Part shown: piece by piece, positions 42,501 through 51,387 of the stretch
Position numbering within the stretch: the stretch's first letter is position 1
Layout of the letters: each line of letters begins with the position of its first letter
NCBI RefSeq assembly: GCF_025717005.1
Contig: NZ_JAOVZU010000005.1
Coordinates: 1 to 64,000, forward strand
DNA from: Actinotalea endophytica
Lineage (GTDB): Bacteria; Actinomycetota; Actinomycetes; Actinomycetales; Cellulomonadaceae
Length of the DNA stretch: 64,000 nt
Direction of reading: 5' to 3'
Translations under genes and position numbers: made by a program
Notes under the pieces: model-generated
Seen by the model: only the letters and a program-made list of their open reading frames with translations
Databases searched by the model: none
Told to the model about the DNA's origin: nothing

Positions 42501-44118
42501 GACGGCGCCGCCCCCGCCGTGGCTGCCCGCGTTGCCGGACGTGGTGGTCGAGCTGCCCGCGGTCGACGGGCCGCTCCTCCTGCCGTACGGCCTGGTCGAC
42601 CTGCCTGCGCAGCAGGCCCGCGACCTCGCGGTGCTCGACCTGGAGACCTGCGGGTCGCTCGCCGTGGTGGGCAGCGCGCGGTCCGGCCGGTCGACCGTCC
42701 TGCGGGCGCTGGCAGCGGCCGTCGCGGAGCGGACCTCGCCGCGGGACGTGCACCTGTACGGGGTCGACTGCGGCAACAACGCCCTGCTGCCGCTGGTCGG
42801 CCTGCCGCACACCGGTGCCGTGGTGCCGCGGGACCAGCCCGACCGGCTCGCGCGACTGAGCCGACGCCTGCGGGCGGAGATCTCCCGCCGCCAGCAGCTC
42901 CTCGCGGAGCTGGCCTGCGCCGACGTCACCGAGCAGCGGGCGCGGGCGACCGAGGGCGACCGGCTCCCGTACCTGCTCGTGCTGCTCGACCGGTGGGAGG
43001 GGTTCCTCCAGGCCTTCGAGGAGTACGACGGCGGCGCTCTGGTCGAGACCTGGACCCAGATCCTCCAGGAAGGGCCGGGGGCGGGCGTGAAGGTCGTGGT
43101 CAGTGGCGACCGCTCGCTGCTCGCCGGCCGCGTGTCGACCCTCACCGAGGACCGCGTGATGCTGCGGATGAACGATCGCTCGGAGTACGGCGCCGTCGGC
43201 CTCCTGCCGCGCGAGGTGCCCGAGCGCGTGCCGGACGGCCGTGCCTTCCGTGGGCCGGACGCCGAAGAGCTCCAGGTCAGGGTGCTCGACGCCGACGTGC
43301 AGGGTGCGGCGCAGGTCGCCGCGCTGCAGTCGCTCGGGCGTCTGGCGGAGCAGCGATGGGCGGCGGAGCGGGTCGATCTGCCGCCGTCCGCGGACCAGGT
43401 GCCGTTCCGGGTCGACGTGCTGCCGGCCAGGATCACGCTGGCCGAGGCCGGACGGCTCGGCGGGCCGCCGCTCGGCGGGACCGCGGTCCCGGCGGGTGTG
43501 GGTGGTGACGCGCTGCGGCTGATGGGCCTGGACGCCGAGGAGCACGGTCCAGGCGTCCTGGTGGTCGGTCCGCGACGCTCGGGCCGGAGCACCACCCTGG
43601 CCACGATGGCGCGCTCGGCCCTCGACCGCGGCTGGGCGGTCGGTCTGGTGACTCCGCGCCGCAGCCCGCTTCAGGACCTGGAGCGCGAGCGCGGGGTCGT
43701 GGGCGTGCTCGACCTCGACTCGCCGAAGGACGCGGTCGGCGCGGTCCTGTCGAGGCTCGCTCCCGACTCGCGGCCGACCCTGCTCCTGGTCGACGACCTC
43801 GAGCTCGTGGGTACGGACGGGCCGCTGGCCGACGCCGTCGTGAACCACCTCGGCGCCGTGCGAGACCGGCCGGGCCTCGTGGTGGCGGCGGGGTCGGTCG
43901 ACGACCTCTCCGGCGCGTACCGCGGCCCGGTGCCCGCGCTCAAGCGGTCGCGGTGCGGGCTCTTCCTGTCCCCGAGCACCCCGAACGAGGGTGACGTGCT
44001 CGGTGTGCGCCTACCGCGGTCGGCGCTCGGTGCCACGGTGCCCGGTCGAGGCGTCCTGGTCGCCGCAGGTGCGATGCACCTGGTGCAGGTTCCGCTCCCC
44101 ACGGGAGCGTCGTCATGA
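39565..44118 (+). CDS. FtsK/SpoIIIE-type secretion ATPase (EccC/EssC-like) with FHA-like N-terminus
   Basis: A 1517-residue type VII secretion motor. The N-terminal ~290 residues contain two beta-rich, FHA/ubiquitin-like parts, as in EssC. Two close membrane helices follow (about 300-342, MLLAPVALGAGTFLIF and LLLMLLSPVMAVANWAG), then three ATPase domains. Domain 1 has an intact Walker A, GTTGSGKSE (K717), LIDYKGGAAF and LIVIDEFAALV. In domains 2 and 3 the lysine is arginine (R1042 in GSARSGRST, R1341 in GPRRSGRST). The GTG at 39565 has AAGGAGA with 4-nt spacing; the open frame upstream is not family-like. The next gene overlaps its stop by 4 nt. Confidence 0.92.
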   Translation: MRLVLSVATGDQNLDVLVECAPGALVRDLASGLATVAPHVTPRGRGHLGVVQVGPGAGPAPALWFQGRALDPDQPVADSPVRHGAVLGIGADAGGEWAEPTGVVEVRISSGRGAGRVHRLAAGRHVVGSGPSASILLEDGPAHAVVLEIGIDAGVTVHPDDAASGSVAPPSRRKPLDGPIVLPGDPEPGPAGRTYAARLARATSARGALREVDPESDRPVVHLDRAPLDGPTPWSPGAALVVGDTMLELSAVTAPDASLSPGRGGATLDYNRPPRILPPRRTTDFRLPAEPQRPDAVRFPVVMLLAPVALGAGTFLIFHNPSFLLLMLLSPVMAVANWAGNRRSRRGQHVDAVRSWAERSARVTAAAYAALGEESSARRHDLPDPATVLLAATGPRVRLWERRRTDPDWLLGRIGTADLPSEVRLIDPARLDHERDLRWTAPDVPVAVPLADVGVTGIAGPAEERTRLAGWVVAQVAAEHSPADVSVVLLGDGAGQGWHWLRWLPHVRRETGALASVGTDDETTQRRVAELLDLVERRRAAEREGRTAVAPAPVVVVLDGARRIRLLQGLVTLLRDGPGVGVLFVCLDEDERQLPEECRAVVTLGSTASVTVAGRDPVDGIRPDLPDPAWFERLGRALAPLRDISTEDLGQTLPTASRLLEVLRMDPPSGAAVVARWAGGGRTTRAVIGETGEGPFEVDLRGDGPHGLVAGTTGSGKSELLQTLIASLAVANRPDEMTFVLIDYKGGAAFKDCDRLPHTVGMVTDLDAHLTSRALESLRAELRRREHQLARLGAKDIEDYVAMRGAADAPMPRLLIVIDEFAALVSELPDFVTGLVDVARRGRSLGVHLLLATQRPAGVVSAEIRSNTNLRIALRVTDKQDSQDVIEVPDAAEIPQGLPGRAYARLGHQNLVPFQASRVGGRPPGADPGDAVRVLPLTWRSLGRPAVVVGAVDEKDVDVPTDLASLVRAVEAACLDVGVTAPPPPWLPALPDVVVELPAVDGPLLLPYGLVDLPAQQARDLAVLDLETCGSLAVVGSARSGRSTVLRALAAAVAERTSPRDVHLYGVDCGNNALLPLVGLPHTGAVVPRDQPDRLARLSRRLRAEISRRQQLLAELACADVTEQRARATEGDRLPYLLVLLDRWEGFLQAFEEYDGGALVETWTQILQEGPGAGVKVVVSGDRSLLAGRVSTLTEDRVMLRMNDRSEYGAVGLLPREVPERVPDGRAFRGPDAEELQVRVLDADVQGAAQVAALQSLGRLAEQRWAAERVDLPPSADQVPFRVDVLPARITLAEAGRLGGPPLGGTAVPAGVGGDALRLMGLDAEEHGPGVLVVGPRRSGRSTTLATMARSALDRGWAVGLVTPRRSPLQDLERERGVVGVLDLDSPKDAVGAVLSRLAPDSRPTLLLVDDLELVGTDGPLADAVVNHLGAVRDRPGLVVAAGSVDDLSGAYRGPVPALKRSRCGLFLSPSTPNEGDVLGVRLPRSALGATVPGRGVLVAAGAMHLVQVPLPTGASS

Positions 44119-44696
44119 GGCCGTGTGCAGGAACGATCGGAAGGGGGAGCGCGGTGCGGAGAGCTGCGCGCGCAGGGATGGTCGCGATGGTTGTCGGACT
44201 GGTGGTCGGGCTGGGGGTCACCGGGTGCTCGGGCACCGCGCCGGAGCCGACGAGCACGGCCACGAGTCCCGTGGAGACACCTTCCGAGACGGCCACCGTC
44301 GACCCGACCGAGGACGCCGAGGCGGAGGTCCTGGCCGCGTACCGGGCCTACTGGGCCGCGACCGTCGCGCTCTTCGCGGGCAACCACGACGCGGCGGTCT
44401 ACGACGGCGTCGCGCAGGGGGCGATCGTCGAGGAGAACCTCTCCCAGGCCCGCTACTACGAGGAGTACGACCTGGTCCTCACCGGTGCGCCGACGTTCTC
44501 GAACGAGACCGTGACGATCGACGGCGACCGGGCCACGGTCCTCGCCTGCGTGGACAACTCCGCGTGGGTTCCGGCCGAGGGTGAGGTCACGGGCGAGATC
44601 GAGCCGGTGCAGGCGGGTGGCCTCGTCCTCGAGCGGATCGACGGCACCTGGCTGGCGACCGACTCCACGCCGGCGCCGGAGGGCTTCACATGCTGA
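44115..44696 (+). CDS. Lipoprotein of unknown function, T7SS-linked
   Basis: A 193-residue lipoprotein: basic N-terminus, helix MVAMVVGLVVGLG, and lipobox VTGC with the modified cysteine at residue 38. After a Thr/Pro/Glu-rich linker comes a domain starting EVLAAYRAYWAATVALF, and VTIDGDRATVLACVDNS, which resembles NTF2-like small lipoproteins of Gram-positives. The ATG overlaps the EccC stop by 4 nt (ATGA). A GTG at 44154 would give a shorter signal peptide. Confidence 0.8.
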   Translation: MRPCAGTIGRGSAVRRAARAGMVAMVVGLVVGLGVTGCSGTAPEPTSTATSPVETPSETATVDPTEDAEAEVLAAYRAYWAATVALFAGNHDAAVYDGVAQGAIVEENLSQARYYEEYDLVLTGAPTFSNETVTIDGDRATVLACVDNSAWVPAEGEVTGEIEPVQAGGLVLERIDGTWLATDSTPAPEGFTC

Positions 44697-45568
44697 GCCG
44701 TCGTCGTCGCCTCGTCGGTGCGGCCGTGGCCGTGGGCCTCTGGGTGGCGGCGTGGCCGGCCGGCCTCGCGTGGGCGGAGACTCCGCCGGGGTGCCGGCTC
44801 GTCCCGGTCGCCGGGCACGGCGAGGGCGGCATCCGGTACGAGGTCGTCTGCCCCGGCGACGGCGACGAGACGACCCCGGGGGACGGGGGAGGAGACGCGC
44901 CGACGTGCGACCTCTCGGGGATCGCCGAGTACTGCATCGGAGCGAGTGCGTGCTGGGCGAACGTGCCGTCGGCGCTGCCCGAGGACTCCTGGCCGTGGGA
45001 GTCCCAGCCGTCGCCGGACGCGATCTACACGTACCAGTCGTGCACTCCGGACCCGACCGGGACGCTGACAGGTTGGTCCTGGTACACGCCTCCGGAGATC
45101 ACGGTCGGCCAGGCGGCGCGGCAGGCCTACGGTGCCTTGCGCACCCCGGCGTTCTCGATCGGGATGAGCCCCGTGCGGCGTGCCGTCGTGGGGTTGGACA
45201 CGTGGTTCTGGGCGGCGGGGCCCGACGGCGGCGAGATCACCGGGTCGGCGGCGCTGGGCGTGGTCGCGATCGGCACGCCGGCGAGTCTGGAGGTCGACCC
45301 CGGGGACGGTTCGGGCCCTCGTACCTGTGCGTGGTCGGTCTCGGACGGCCCGGCCTGCGCGGTCGCGTACGAGAGGTCGTCGGCGGGTCAACCCGTCGGT
45401 GCCGACGGGCTGCCGGCCTACACGGCCCGGATGCGGTTGGTCTACGACGTCCGGTTCACGCAGGGCGGCACCACCCTGGACGTGGCCGGCGTGCCCGACA
45501 CCCTGACCTCGGGGTGGCAGACCCTGGAGGTCCCGGTGGCGGAGATCGAAGCGGTCGTCGCGCCGTGA
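44690..45568 (+). CDS. Secreted protein of unknown function
   Basis: A 292-residue protein with a Sec signal peptide: RRRR, a hydrophobic core (AAVAVGLWVAAWPAGL) and an AWA cleavage site before E30. The mature part has several cysteines (CRLV, VVCPG, CDLSG, EYCIG, SACW, SCTPD), likely disulfides, and a Gly/Asp-rich segment. No membrane anchor is present. I do not recognise the family. It overlaps the lipoprotein gene by 7 nt and ends the first transcription unit. Confidence 0.8.
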   Translation: MLSRRRRLVGAAVAVGLWVAAWPAGLAWAETPPGCRLVPVAGHGEGGIRYEVVCPGDGDETTPGDGGGDAPTCDLSGIAEYCIGASACWANVPSALPEDSWPWESQPSPDAIYTYQSCTPDPTGTLTGWSWYTPPEITVGQAARQAYGALRTPAFSIGMSPVRRAVVGLDTWFWAAGPDGGEITGSAALGVVAIGTPASLEVDPGDGSGPRTCAWSVSDGPACAVAYERSSAGQPVGADGLPAYTARMRLVYDVRFTQGGTTLDVAGVPDTLTSGWQTLEVPVAEIEAVVAP

Positions 45569-45614
45569 CGGTGCGGGGCGGACGGTTGCCCGGATCGACG
45601 GACCGGACGCCCGA

Positions 45615-45620
45615 TAGGGT
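45615..45620 (+). promoter_or_regulatory. -10 box for the second secretion-linked unit
   Basis: TAGGGT, 43 bp before the start at 45664, in the longest gap (95 bp) after the EccC gene. Confidence 0.45.
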
Positions 45621-45663
45621 TTCGACGCGCGCCGCACGGCGCTGATGCGGGGGGAGAACGGGA

Positions 45664-45966
45664 TTGGCGGAGGACGAGCCGGAGCAGGTGGAGAACCGCT
45701 ACCGGACGGCGATGTCACGGGCGCTGCCGAGTGTGGAACGTCGCGCCGACGACGTCGCCGCGGTGTTCGACGACGTGCAGGCGGCGATGCGACAGGGTGC
45801 GTGGACGAGCACCAGCCACGCCGCCGACGACTTCGCGAGCGGCTGCGCGACGCACGACACGGCGGCGGCGAACGCCGGCGGTGACTGCGTCGCGGATCTT
45901 CGCGCGCGCCGGGACGGCGAGCCCGTGACGGTGCCCGCGACCGACTCACGCGCGTACTGGGGCTGA
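45664..45966 (+). CDS. Small helical protein, possibly WXG100-like
   Basis: A 100-residue, mostly helical protein. Near the middle W47-T-S-T-SHAADDF resembles the central turn of WXG100 proteins (W-x-G followed by AA-x-x-F), but the glycine is replaced by serine. It has two cysteines and no signal peptide. The start is a TTG at 45664 behind GGGGGGAG; an ATG at 45712 is an alternative. It directly precedes the large 705-residue protein (1-nt gap), which recalls small helical partners encoded before T7SS effectors. This is inference. Confidence 0.6.
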   Translation: MAEDEPEQVENRYRTAMSRALPSVERRADDVAAVFDDVQAAMRQGAWTSTSHAADDFASGCATHDTAAANAGGDCVADLRARRDGEPVTVPATDSRAYWG

Positions 45967-45967
45967 C

Positions 45968-48085
45968 ATGGCGACGTCGAGCATCGATGTGGTGGGGATG
46001 CGGCAGGTCGTCCGGGGCATGGAGTGCGCGCTGGACGACCTGCACACGGCCAAGGACTGGTTCTCGTCCACCCTGCACGGGTACCGCGTGTGGACCGGTT
46101 CGCCGTCTCGGCTGTGGGGGCCGATCACCTGGACGCAGGACCAGATCCCGGGTCTGCGTCGGCGCCTGGCGATGGCCGAGGCGTTGGAGAGCTCACGGCC
46201 CGAGTGGCCGGTGGGGACGGCGGTGATCGACGAGGACCTGCTCAGCCAGGTGGCTCCCGAGACAGCCGTGACGAACGGTCGCGAGGCCGCCGAACGCCTG
46301 CGGGACTGCGACGGGGTGCCGGACGAGGACCTGATCGCGCTGATCGAGGCGAACCAGGACGACCCGTACTTCGCCTCGGGCTTCGCGGGCGAGCTGAGCC
46401 CCGACGAGCTGGCCGAGCTGACCGTGGCGCTGTCGTACCACCGCACCCAGTACGACAACGTGCACACCGCCGAGGAGATCGACGCCGCCAACGCCTGGTA
46501 CGGGCGGCTGGTCACGGCGATGTCGGCCACGCTGGGCACGGCGACCCGGGCCACCGGCGACCTCGCCCTGCCTGCCGGGTATGCCGACGGCTGGGTCGAG
46601 GCGATCACCGAGGAGGTGCCCTACCAGATCGGCGCCGACCCCGACGCCTCCGGGTTCGCCGACCGCGCGAACGCGCTGGGCGTGCTGTTGATGTCCGGAA
46701 CGTTCTCCGAGGACTTCACCACCACCGTGGCCACGGGCGTGTACGACTACGAACGGGAGTTCGGCGCGGAGAACGGCGCGGTCTGGGGCCCGCGGTCGAG
46801 CGACGCCGCAAGCGCCTTCTTCGTCGCGGACGCGACCGGGGCCAGGTTCCGTGACCCGATGGTCGGCGTGCTGGCGGCGCTGGGGCACAACCCCGCGGCG
46901 GCGCAGGAGTTCTTCGCGGGCGGGGACCAGGTCACCGTGACGATCGCAGGGAGCGACCAGGTGGTCTCGGACCGGCTGGCCTATCTGATCACCGAGCGCA
47001 CCTGGGCGGGTCTGCCGGACAACGGCGACGCGCTGGGTGCGGCACTGGAGGCCGCGACGACCACGTACCGGAACAACCAGGAGTCCGGGCGCGTCTCGGC
47101 CGACCTCGCCGGCCAGACTCTCGCCCTGATCGGCGAGACGACCGGGGACGGCGCGGGCGGCTGGGGGCCGTGGAAGGACGCCGGATGGCAGATGTGGGAC
47201 GGCATGCGCCCCCACATCGCCGACGTGCTGGCCTCCTACGGCACCGACGTCTACCGCGTCGCTCTCGAGGGCGACGACCTCTCCGGCGGCCTGGCCGGAC
47301 CGGGGAGCGGGTACCTCTTCCCGGACGGCAGCGCGTACGGGGTCCGGATGGATCAGGGGCTGCTCGCGAAGGTCCTCGGCACGCTCGGTGAGGACGAGGC
47401 GACGATCACCCCGGTGATGGCCGGCCTGATGCAGGCCGGGACGGTCGCGGTGGACTACGGGTTCAGCACGGCCGCCGAGACCCAGGAGTCCGCCGCGGGC
47501 GCGATGCTGGCGGGCTTGTCCGTGGACGACGCGACGTCGTCGGTGGTCAACACGTCCGAGGCCTTGGCGTGGGTGATGCAGAACGCCTACAGCGGTGACC
47601 AGAGCGACGCGGACCTGAAGGCCGAACGTGCGGCCGCCGTCGCGGAGGCGCTCAGTCTCGCCTCGTCGTTGCCGTTCATCCCGGAGGTGAAGAACGAGTG
47701 GGTGCAGCTCGCGCTCGGCGAGGCGGAGAGCCGAGCGTTCTCGGCCGTGGAGGACGGCCTGGCCGGCGACGACGACCCGCAGGCCGCGTATGCCGCGTGG
47801 GACGACTACGCGCGGAGCAACCTGCTGCACCAGACACTCGACTCGGCCGTGCGGGCCGGGTACTTCACGGAGGACTCGCTGGCCTCGGCCCAGGAGCTCT
47901 ACCACGTGACCGTCGAGCCGCCGCCGGCCTCGGGCGTCATCACCGACGCCCAGGGCAACCCGGTCGGGCTGGACTACTCCGACCCGGCGGTCCGCAGCTG
48001 GTTGAACGGCTCCGGGTTCGTGGCGGCGATGAAGGACTCGGTGGTCGGCCCGATCGCGGCCGCGTGGGCGGGGCCGGGCTCATGA
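45968..48085 (+). CDS. Large helical protein, candidate type VII substrate (DUF6571-like)
   Basis: A 705-residue protein without signal peptide or membrane helices. The first ~100 residues are helical with W-rich turns (YRVWTGSPSRLWGP), and the rest is alpha-helical and Ala/Asp-rich, including ANALGVLLMSGTFSEDFTT and GHNPAAAQEFFAG. This looks like the DUF6571-type proteins that occur near WXG100 genes in actinobacteria; I am not certain of the family number. The C-terminus carries no toxin motif I can name. The ATG follows the small gene by 1 nt, and the lipoprotein start overlaps its stop. Confidence 0.7.
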   Translation: MATSSIDVVGMRQVVRGMECALDDLHTAKDWFSSTLHGYRVWTGSPSRLWGPITWTQDQIPGLRRRLAMAEALESSRPEWPVGTAVIDEDLLSQVAPETAVTNGREAAERLRDCDGVPDEDLIALIEANQDDPYFASGFAGELSPDELAELTVALSYHRTQYDNVHTAEEIDAANAWYGRLVTAMSATLGTATRATGDLALPAGYADGWVEAITEEVPYQIGADPDASGFADRANALGVLLMSGTFSEDFTTTVATGVYDYEREFGAENGAVWGPRSSDAASAFFVADATGARFRDPMVGVLAALGHNPAAAQEFFAGGDQVTVTIAGSDQVVSDRLAYLITERTWAGLPDNGDALGAALEAATTTYRNNQESGRVSADLAGQTLALIGETTGDGAGGWGPWKDAGWQMWDGMRPHIADVLASYGTDVYRVALEGDDLSGGLAGPGSGYLFPDGSAYGVRMDQGLLAKVLGTLGEDEATITPVMAGLMQAGTVAVDYGFSTAAETQESAAGAMLAGLSVDDATSSVVNTSEALAWVMQNAYSGDQSDADLKAERAAAVAEALSLASSLPFIPEVKNEWVQLALGEAESRAFSAVEDGLAGDDDPQAAYAAWDDYARSNLLHQTLDSAVRAGYFTEDSLASAQELYHVTVEPPPASGVITDAQGNPVGLDYSDPAVRSWLNGSGFVAAMKDSVVGPIAAAWAGPGS

Positions 48086-48660
48086 GGCGCGCGATCCGGG
48101 CCGGGACGGCGGCGCTGGTCCTTGTCTCCCTGGCGGCTTGCACCGCACACGGGAGCCCCGAGCCGGGCCCGACGACCTCGGGTGACCTCGCCCTCGCCAC
48201 TTCGGCGCCCGCCGACGCCGAGGTGCAGTGCGGAGTCGATGTCGCGTCGGTCGAGCTCGCGACCGGGCACGCCGTCGACAGCATCGACGGCACGCTGGCC
48301 GAGGCCGGTGACGTCGGCGGAGGCTGGTGCGTGCTGCGCGGCGAGACGCTGGTCTCGCCCGTCGCGGCGGTGCGCGTCGACACCGTCCAGTCCGCGGAGG
48401 GCACCGACCTCCGGGCTCGGATCGACGGCGACGGGCACAACCCCCCGGACCGGACCTTCCCGGACCTCGACGGTGGCGTGTGGGGTGACGTCGTCCCGGC
48501 GACCGACACCGCGTCGCTCGGGGCGTCGTCCGGGGTCATCTGGGGCTCCTATGCGATCGAGGTCCAGCTCGGTGCAGGTGCCCGTGGGCGCGACATCACG
48601 CTCGACCTCGAGGCGTTGACCCGCCAGGTCGCGGACTCGCTGAACCTCGGGAGCCCGTGA
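48082..48660 (+). CDS. Lipoprotein of unknown function
   Basis: A 192-residue lipoprotein with lipobox LAAC (C20) after a short helix. The mature domain has two cysteines (VQCGVDV and GWCVLRG) and a beta-rich look. The ATG overlaps the upstream stop by 4 nt, so it is co-translated with the 705-residue protein and could be its immunity or surface partner. No family is recognised. Confidence 0.75.
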   Translation: MRRAIRAGTAALVLVSLAACTAHGSPEPGPTTSGDLALATSAPADAEVQCGVDVASVELATGHAVDSIDGTLAEAGDVGGGWCVLRGETLVSPVAAVRVDTVQSAEGTDLRARIDGDGHNPPDRTFPDLDGGVWGDVVPATDTASLGASSGVIWGSYAIEVQLGAGARGRDITLDLEALTRQVADSLNLGSP

Positions 48661-48661
48661 C

Positions 48662-48678
48662 GCGCCGCTGAGCGGCGC
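48662..48678 (+). terminator. Palindrome after the lipoprotein gene
   Basis: GCGCCGCT and AGCGGCGC are separated by a single base, giving a compact GC hairpin at the end of the accessory cluster. No T-run. Confidence 0.4.
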
Positions 48679-48710
48679 TGCACGCGTCCGCACCGGTTGC
48701 GCAGGCCAAC

Positions 48711-48716
48711 TAGGAT
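48711..48716 (+). promoter_or_regulatory. -10 box for aspS
   Basis: TAGGAT, 44 bp before the aspS GTG. Confidence 0.45.
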
Positions 48717-48760
48717 CGACGCGCCCGACCGGGCGTCTCCCGAACCGAAGGACCCGATCC

Positions 48761-50536
48761 GTGCTGCGCACCCACGACGCCGGCTCACTGCGAGCCGAGC
48801 ACACCGGCCAGACCGTCACGCTCACCGGCTGGGTGGACCGGCGGCGCGATCACGGCGGCGTGGCGTTCATCGACCTGCGGGACGCCTCCGGGATCGCGCA
48901 GGTCGTGATCCGGGACGAGGCGGTGGCCCACGGCCTGCGCAACGAGTACGTGCTGCGAGTGACCGGAACTGTCGGTCGCCGGCCGGAGGGCAACGAGAAC
49001 GACCACCTGGCCACGGGCGAGATCGAGGTCGTCGCGACCGGCGTCGACGTGCTCAACGAGGCCGCGCCGCTGCCGTTCCAGGTCTCGAGCGCTCTGGACG
49101 AGCAGGTGGGCGAGGAGGCGCGGCTCCGTCATCGATACCTCGACCTGCGCCGGCCGGCCACCGCCCGGGCCCTGCGTCTGCGGGCGCAGGTGAGCTCGGC
49201 GGCTCGGCGGGTGCTCGACGCCCACCGGTTCGTCGAGGTCGAGACCCCGACGCTGACCCGCTCGACGCCCGAGGGCGCGCGCGACTTCGTCGTGCCCGCA
49301 CGGCTGGCACCCGGCTCGTGGTACGCCCTGCCGCAGTCGCCCCAGCTGTTCAAGCAGCTGCTCATGGTCGGCGGGCTCGAGCGGTACTACCAGATCGCCC
49401 GTTGCTACCGCGACGAGGACTTCCGCGCCGACCGGCAGCCGGAGTTCACCCAGCTCGACGTCGAGATGAGCTTCGTCGACCAGGACGACGTGATCGCCGT
49501 CTCCGAGGAGATCCTGGTCGAGCTGTGGAAGCTGATCGGCTACGAGATCCCGACGCCGATCCTGCGGATCACCTACGCCGAGGCCATGCGGCGCTACGGC
49601 TCCGACAAGCCCGACCTGCGCTACGACCTCGAGCTGACCGAGCTGACCGAGTACTTCGCGAACACTCCCTTCCGGGTCTTCCAGGCCCCGTACGTCGGAG
49701 CGATCGTGATGCCGGGCGGCGGCTCCCAGCCGCGGCGCACGTTCGACGCGTGGCAGGAGTGGGCGAAGCAGCGCGGTGCCCGTGGCCTCGCCTACGTGAC
49801 CGTGAGCGAGGACGGCGAGCTCGGCGGCCCGGTCGCGAAGAACCTGTCCGACGCCGAGCGCGACGGGCTCGTCGCGGCGGTCGGCGCGAAGCCGGGGGAC
49901 TGCGTGTTCTTCGCGGCCGGCAAGGCTAGCGAGTCCCGCGGGCTGCTCGCGGCGACCCGCGAGGAGATCGCCCGCCGCGTCGGTCTGGTCGACGAGTCCG
50001 CCTGGTCCTTCGTGTGGGTGGTCGACGCGCCGCTCTTCAAGCCGACCGGTGAGGACGACGACGTCGCCGTCGGCGGTGGGCAGTGGACCGCCGTGCACCA
50101 CGCGTTCACCTCGCCCAACCCGGACTGGATCGACCGGTTCGAGTCCGACCCGGGCAGCGCGCTGGCCTACGCGTACGACATCGTCTGCAACGGCAACGAG
50201 ATCGGTGGCGGGTCGATCCGTATCCACCGGCGCGACGTGCAGGAGCGCGTCTTCTCGGTCATGGGCATCGGGCACGAGGAGGCCCAGGAGAAGTTCGGGT
50301 TCCTGCTCGACGCGTTCCAGTACGGCGCCCCGCCGCACGGCGGCATCGCGTTCGGCTGGGACCGGATCGTCATGCTGCTGACCGGAAGCGAGTCGATCCG
50401 GGACGTGATCGCCTTCCCGAAGTCGGGCGGCGGCTACGACCCGCTGACCGGAGCACCGGCGCCGATCAGCGCCGAGCAGCGCAAGGAGACCGGCGTCGAC
50501 ACCAAGCCGGAGAAGCCCGCGTCCGAGGATCTGTGA
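48761..50536 (+). CDS. aspS: Aspartyl-tRNA synthetase
   Basis: A 591-residue bacterial-type class II synthetase. The N-terminal OB fold has [19 protein letters not shown]; motif 2 is [18 protein letters not shown] with [10 protein letters not shown]; the bacterial insertion domain follows; and motif 3 is [15 protein letters not shown]. The C-terminal tail after PEKPASEDL is short. The GTG start follows an AAGGA. The stop overlaps the GNAT gene by 4 nt. Whether it also charges tRNA-Asn cannot be told. Confidence 0.96.
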   Translation: MLRTHDAGSLRAEHTGQTVTLTGWVDRRRDHGGVAFIDLRDASGIAQVVIRDEAVAHGLRNEYVLRVTGTVGRRPEGNENDHLATGEIEVVATGVDVLNEAAPLPFQVSSALDEQVGEEARLRHRYLDLRRPATARALRLRAQVSSAARRVLDAHRFVEVETPTLTRSTPEGARDFVVPARLAPGSWYALPQSPQLFKQLLMVGGLERYYQIARCYRDEDFRADRQPEFTQLDVEMSFVDQDDVIAVSEEILVELWKLIGYEIPTPILRITYAEAMRRYGSDKPDLRYDLELTELTEYFANTPFRVFQAPYVGAIVMPGGGSQPRRTFDAWQEWAKQRGARGLAYVTVSEDGELGGPVAKNLSDAERDGLVAAVGAKPGDCVFFAAGKASESRGLLAATREEIARRVGLVDESAWSFVWVVDAPLFKPTGEDDDVAVGGGQWTAVHHAFTSPNPDWIDRFESDPGSALAYAYDIVCNGNEIGGGSIRIHRRDVQERVFSVMGIGHEEAQEKFGFLLDAFQYGAPPHGGIAFGWDRIVMLLTGSESIRDVIAFPKSGGGYDPLTGAPAPISAEQRKETGVDTKPEKPASEDL

Positions 50537-51375
50537 CACCGTCGGGTCTCGAGCGCCTGCCCGAGGCCTGGCGGGCGGACCGTCTCCTGCTCGGCGACCG
50601 AGGGCGCTGGAGCGTCCAGGACGTGGCGTCCTGCGACGGGGCGCTGCTGGTGGAGCTCGGCGTCGACGGCCGTACGTCGCTCCTGGGCCGCGGGGACCCG
50701 GTGCTCGTTCGACGCCTGGTCGCTGCCCGCGTGCACGCGGCCGCGCCCGGGTGGGCGAGCCTTCCCCGGCTCGGTGCGGGCCCGGCGGGGGTGCAGGGCG
50801 CGCCGGACGATGAGGGCCCCGCCGTCGAGCCGGAGGACGACCTGCCCGCGCAGACCCGCCGGCGGCTCGGACTCGAGCCCGTCTCCGCCTGGGACTGGCT
50901 CGCGACGGCCGAACGCCCCGCTGCTGCGCCGGGCGAGGCCGACGTGGTCCGCCTCGACGCGGCCGAGGACGGTGACGCCATCCGCGACTGCCTGCGCCAG
51001 GCGAACCCGGACACGTCCGCCGACCCCGGTGCACCGGGCGAGGCGGCGTGGTTCGGCGTGCGCGACGGCGACCTGCTCATCGGCGTGATCGGCGCGGGGG
51101 CCAGGGCCGGCGACCCCGCGGGCGCCGACCTGTCGTGGCACCTCCACGGACTTGGGGTGCGCCCGCACGGTCGCCGCGGCGGTCTCGGCCGCGCCCTCAC
51201 GGGCGCTGCGACCCGTGCAGGTCTCGCCTCCGGCGCCGACTGGGTGTCGCTCGGCATGTATGCCTCGAACGCGGTCGCACGGCGGGTCTACGAACGACTG
51301 GGATTCCAGGTCGAGGGGCGGTTCACCTCCTACCGGGCGGTCGCCCCCGCCGTCGGCACGCCGTCCGTGCACTGA
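50533..51375 (+). CDS. GNAT-family N-acetyltransferase
   Basis: A 280-residue protein. The N-terminal half is not recognised; the C-terminal half is a GNAT domain with the acetyl-CoA loop [20 protein letters not shown] and the closing [17 protein letters not shown]. The substrate is unknown. The GTG overlaps the aspS stop by 4 nt. It is convergent with the membrane protein gene, with only 12 bp between. Confidence 0.82.
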   Translation: MTPSGLERLPEAWRADRLLLGDRGRWSVQDVASCDGALLVELGVDGRTSLLGRGDPVLVRRLVAARVHAAAPGWASLPRLGAGPAGVQGAPDDEGPAVEPEDDLPAQTRRRLGLEPVSAWDWLATAERPAAAPGEADVVRLDAAEDGDAIRDCLRQANPDTSADPGAPGEAAWFGVRDGDLLIGVIGAGARAGDPAGADLSWHLHGLGVRPHGRRGGLGRALTGAATRAGLASGADWVSLGMYASNAVARRVYERLGFQVEGRFTSYRAVAPAVGTPSVH

Positions 51376-51387
51376 GGGTCCACGGGG

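Noticed and set aside
48662-48678. Palindrome at the end of the cluster as an attachment site
   Set aside because: No second copy at the left end near 30150, so it is better read as a terminator.
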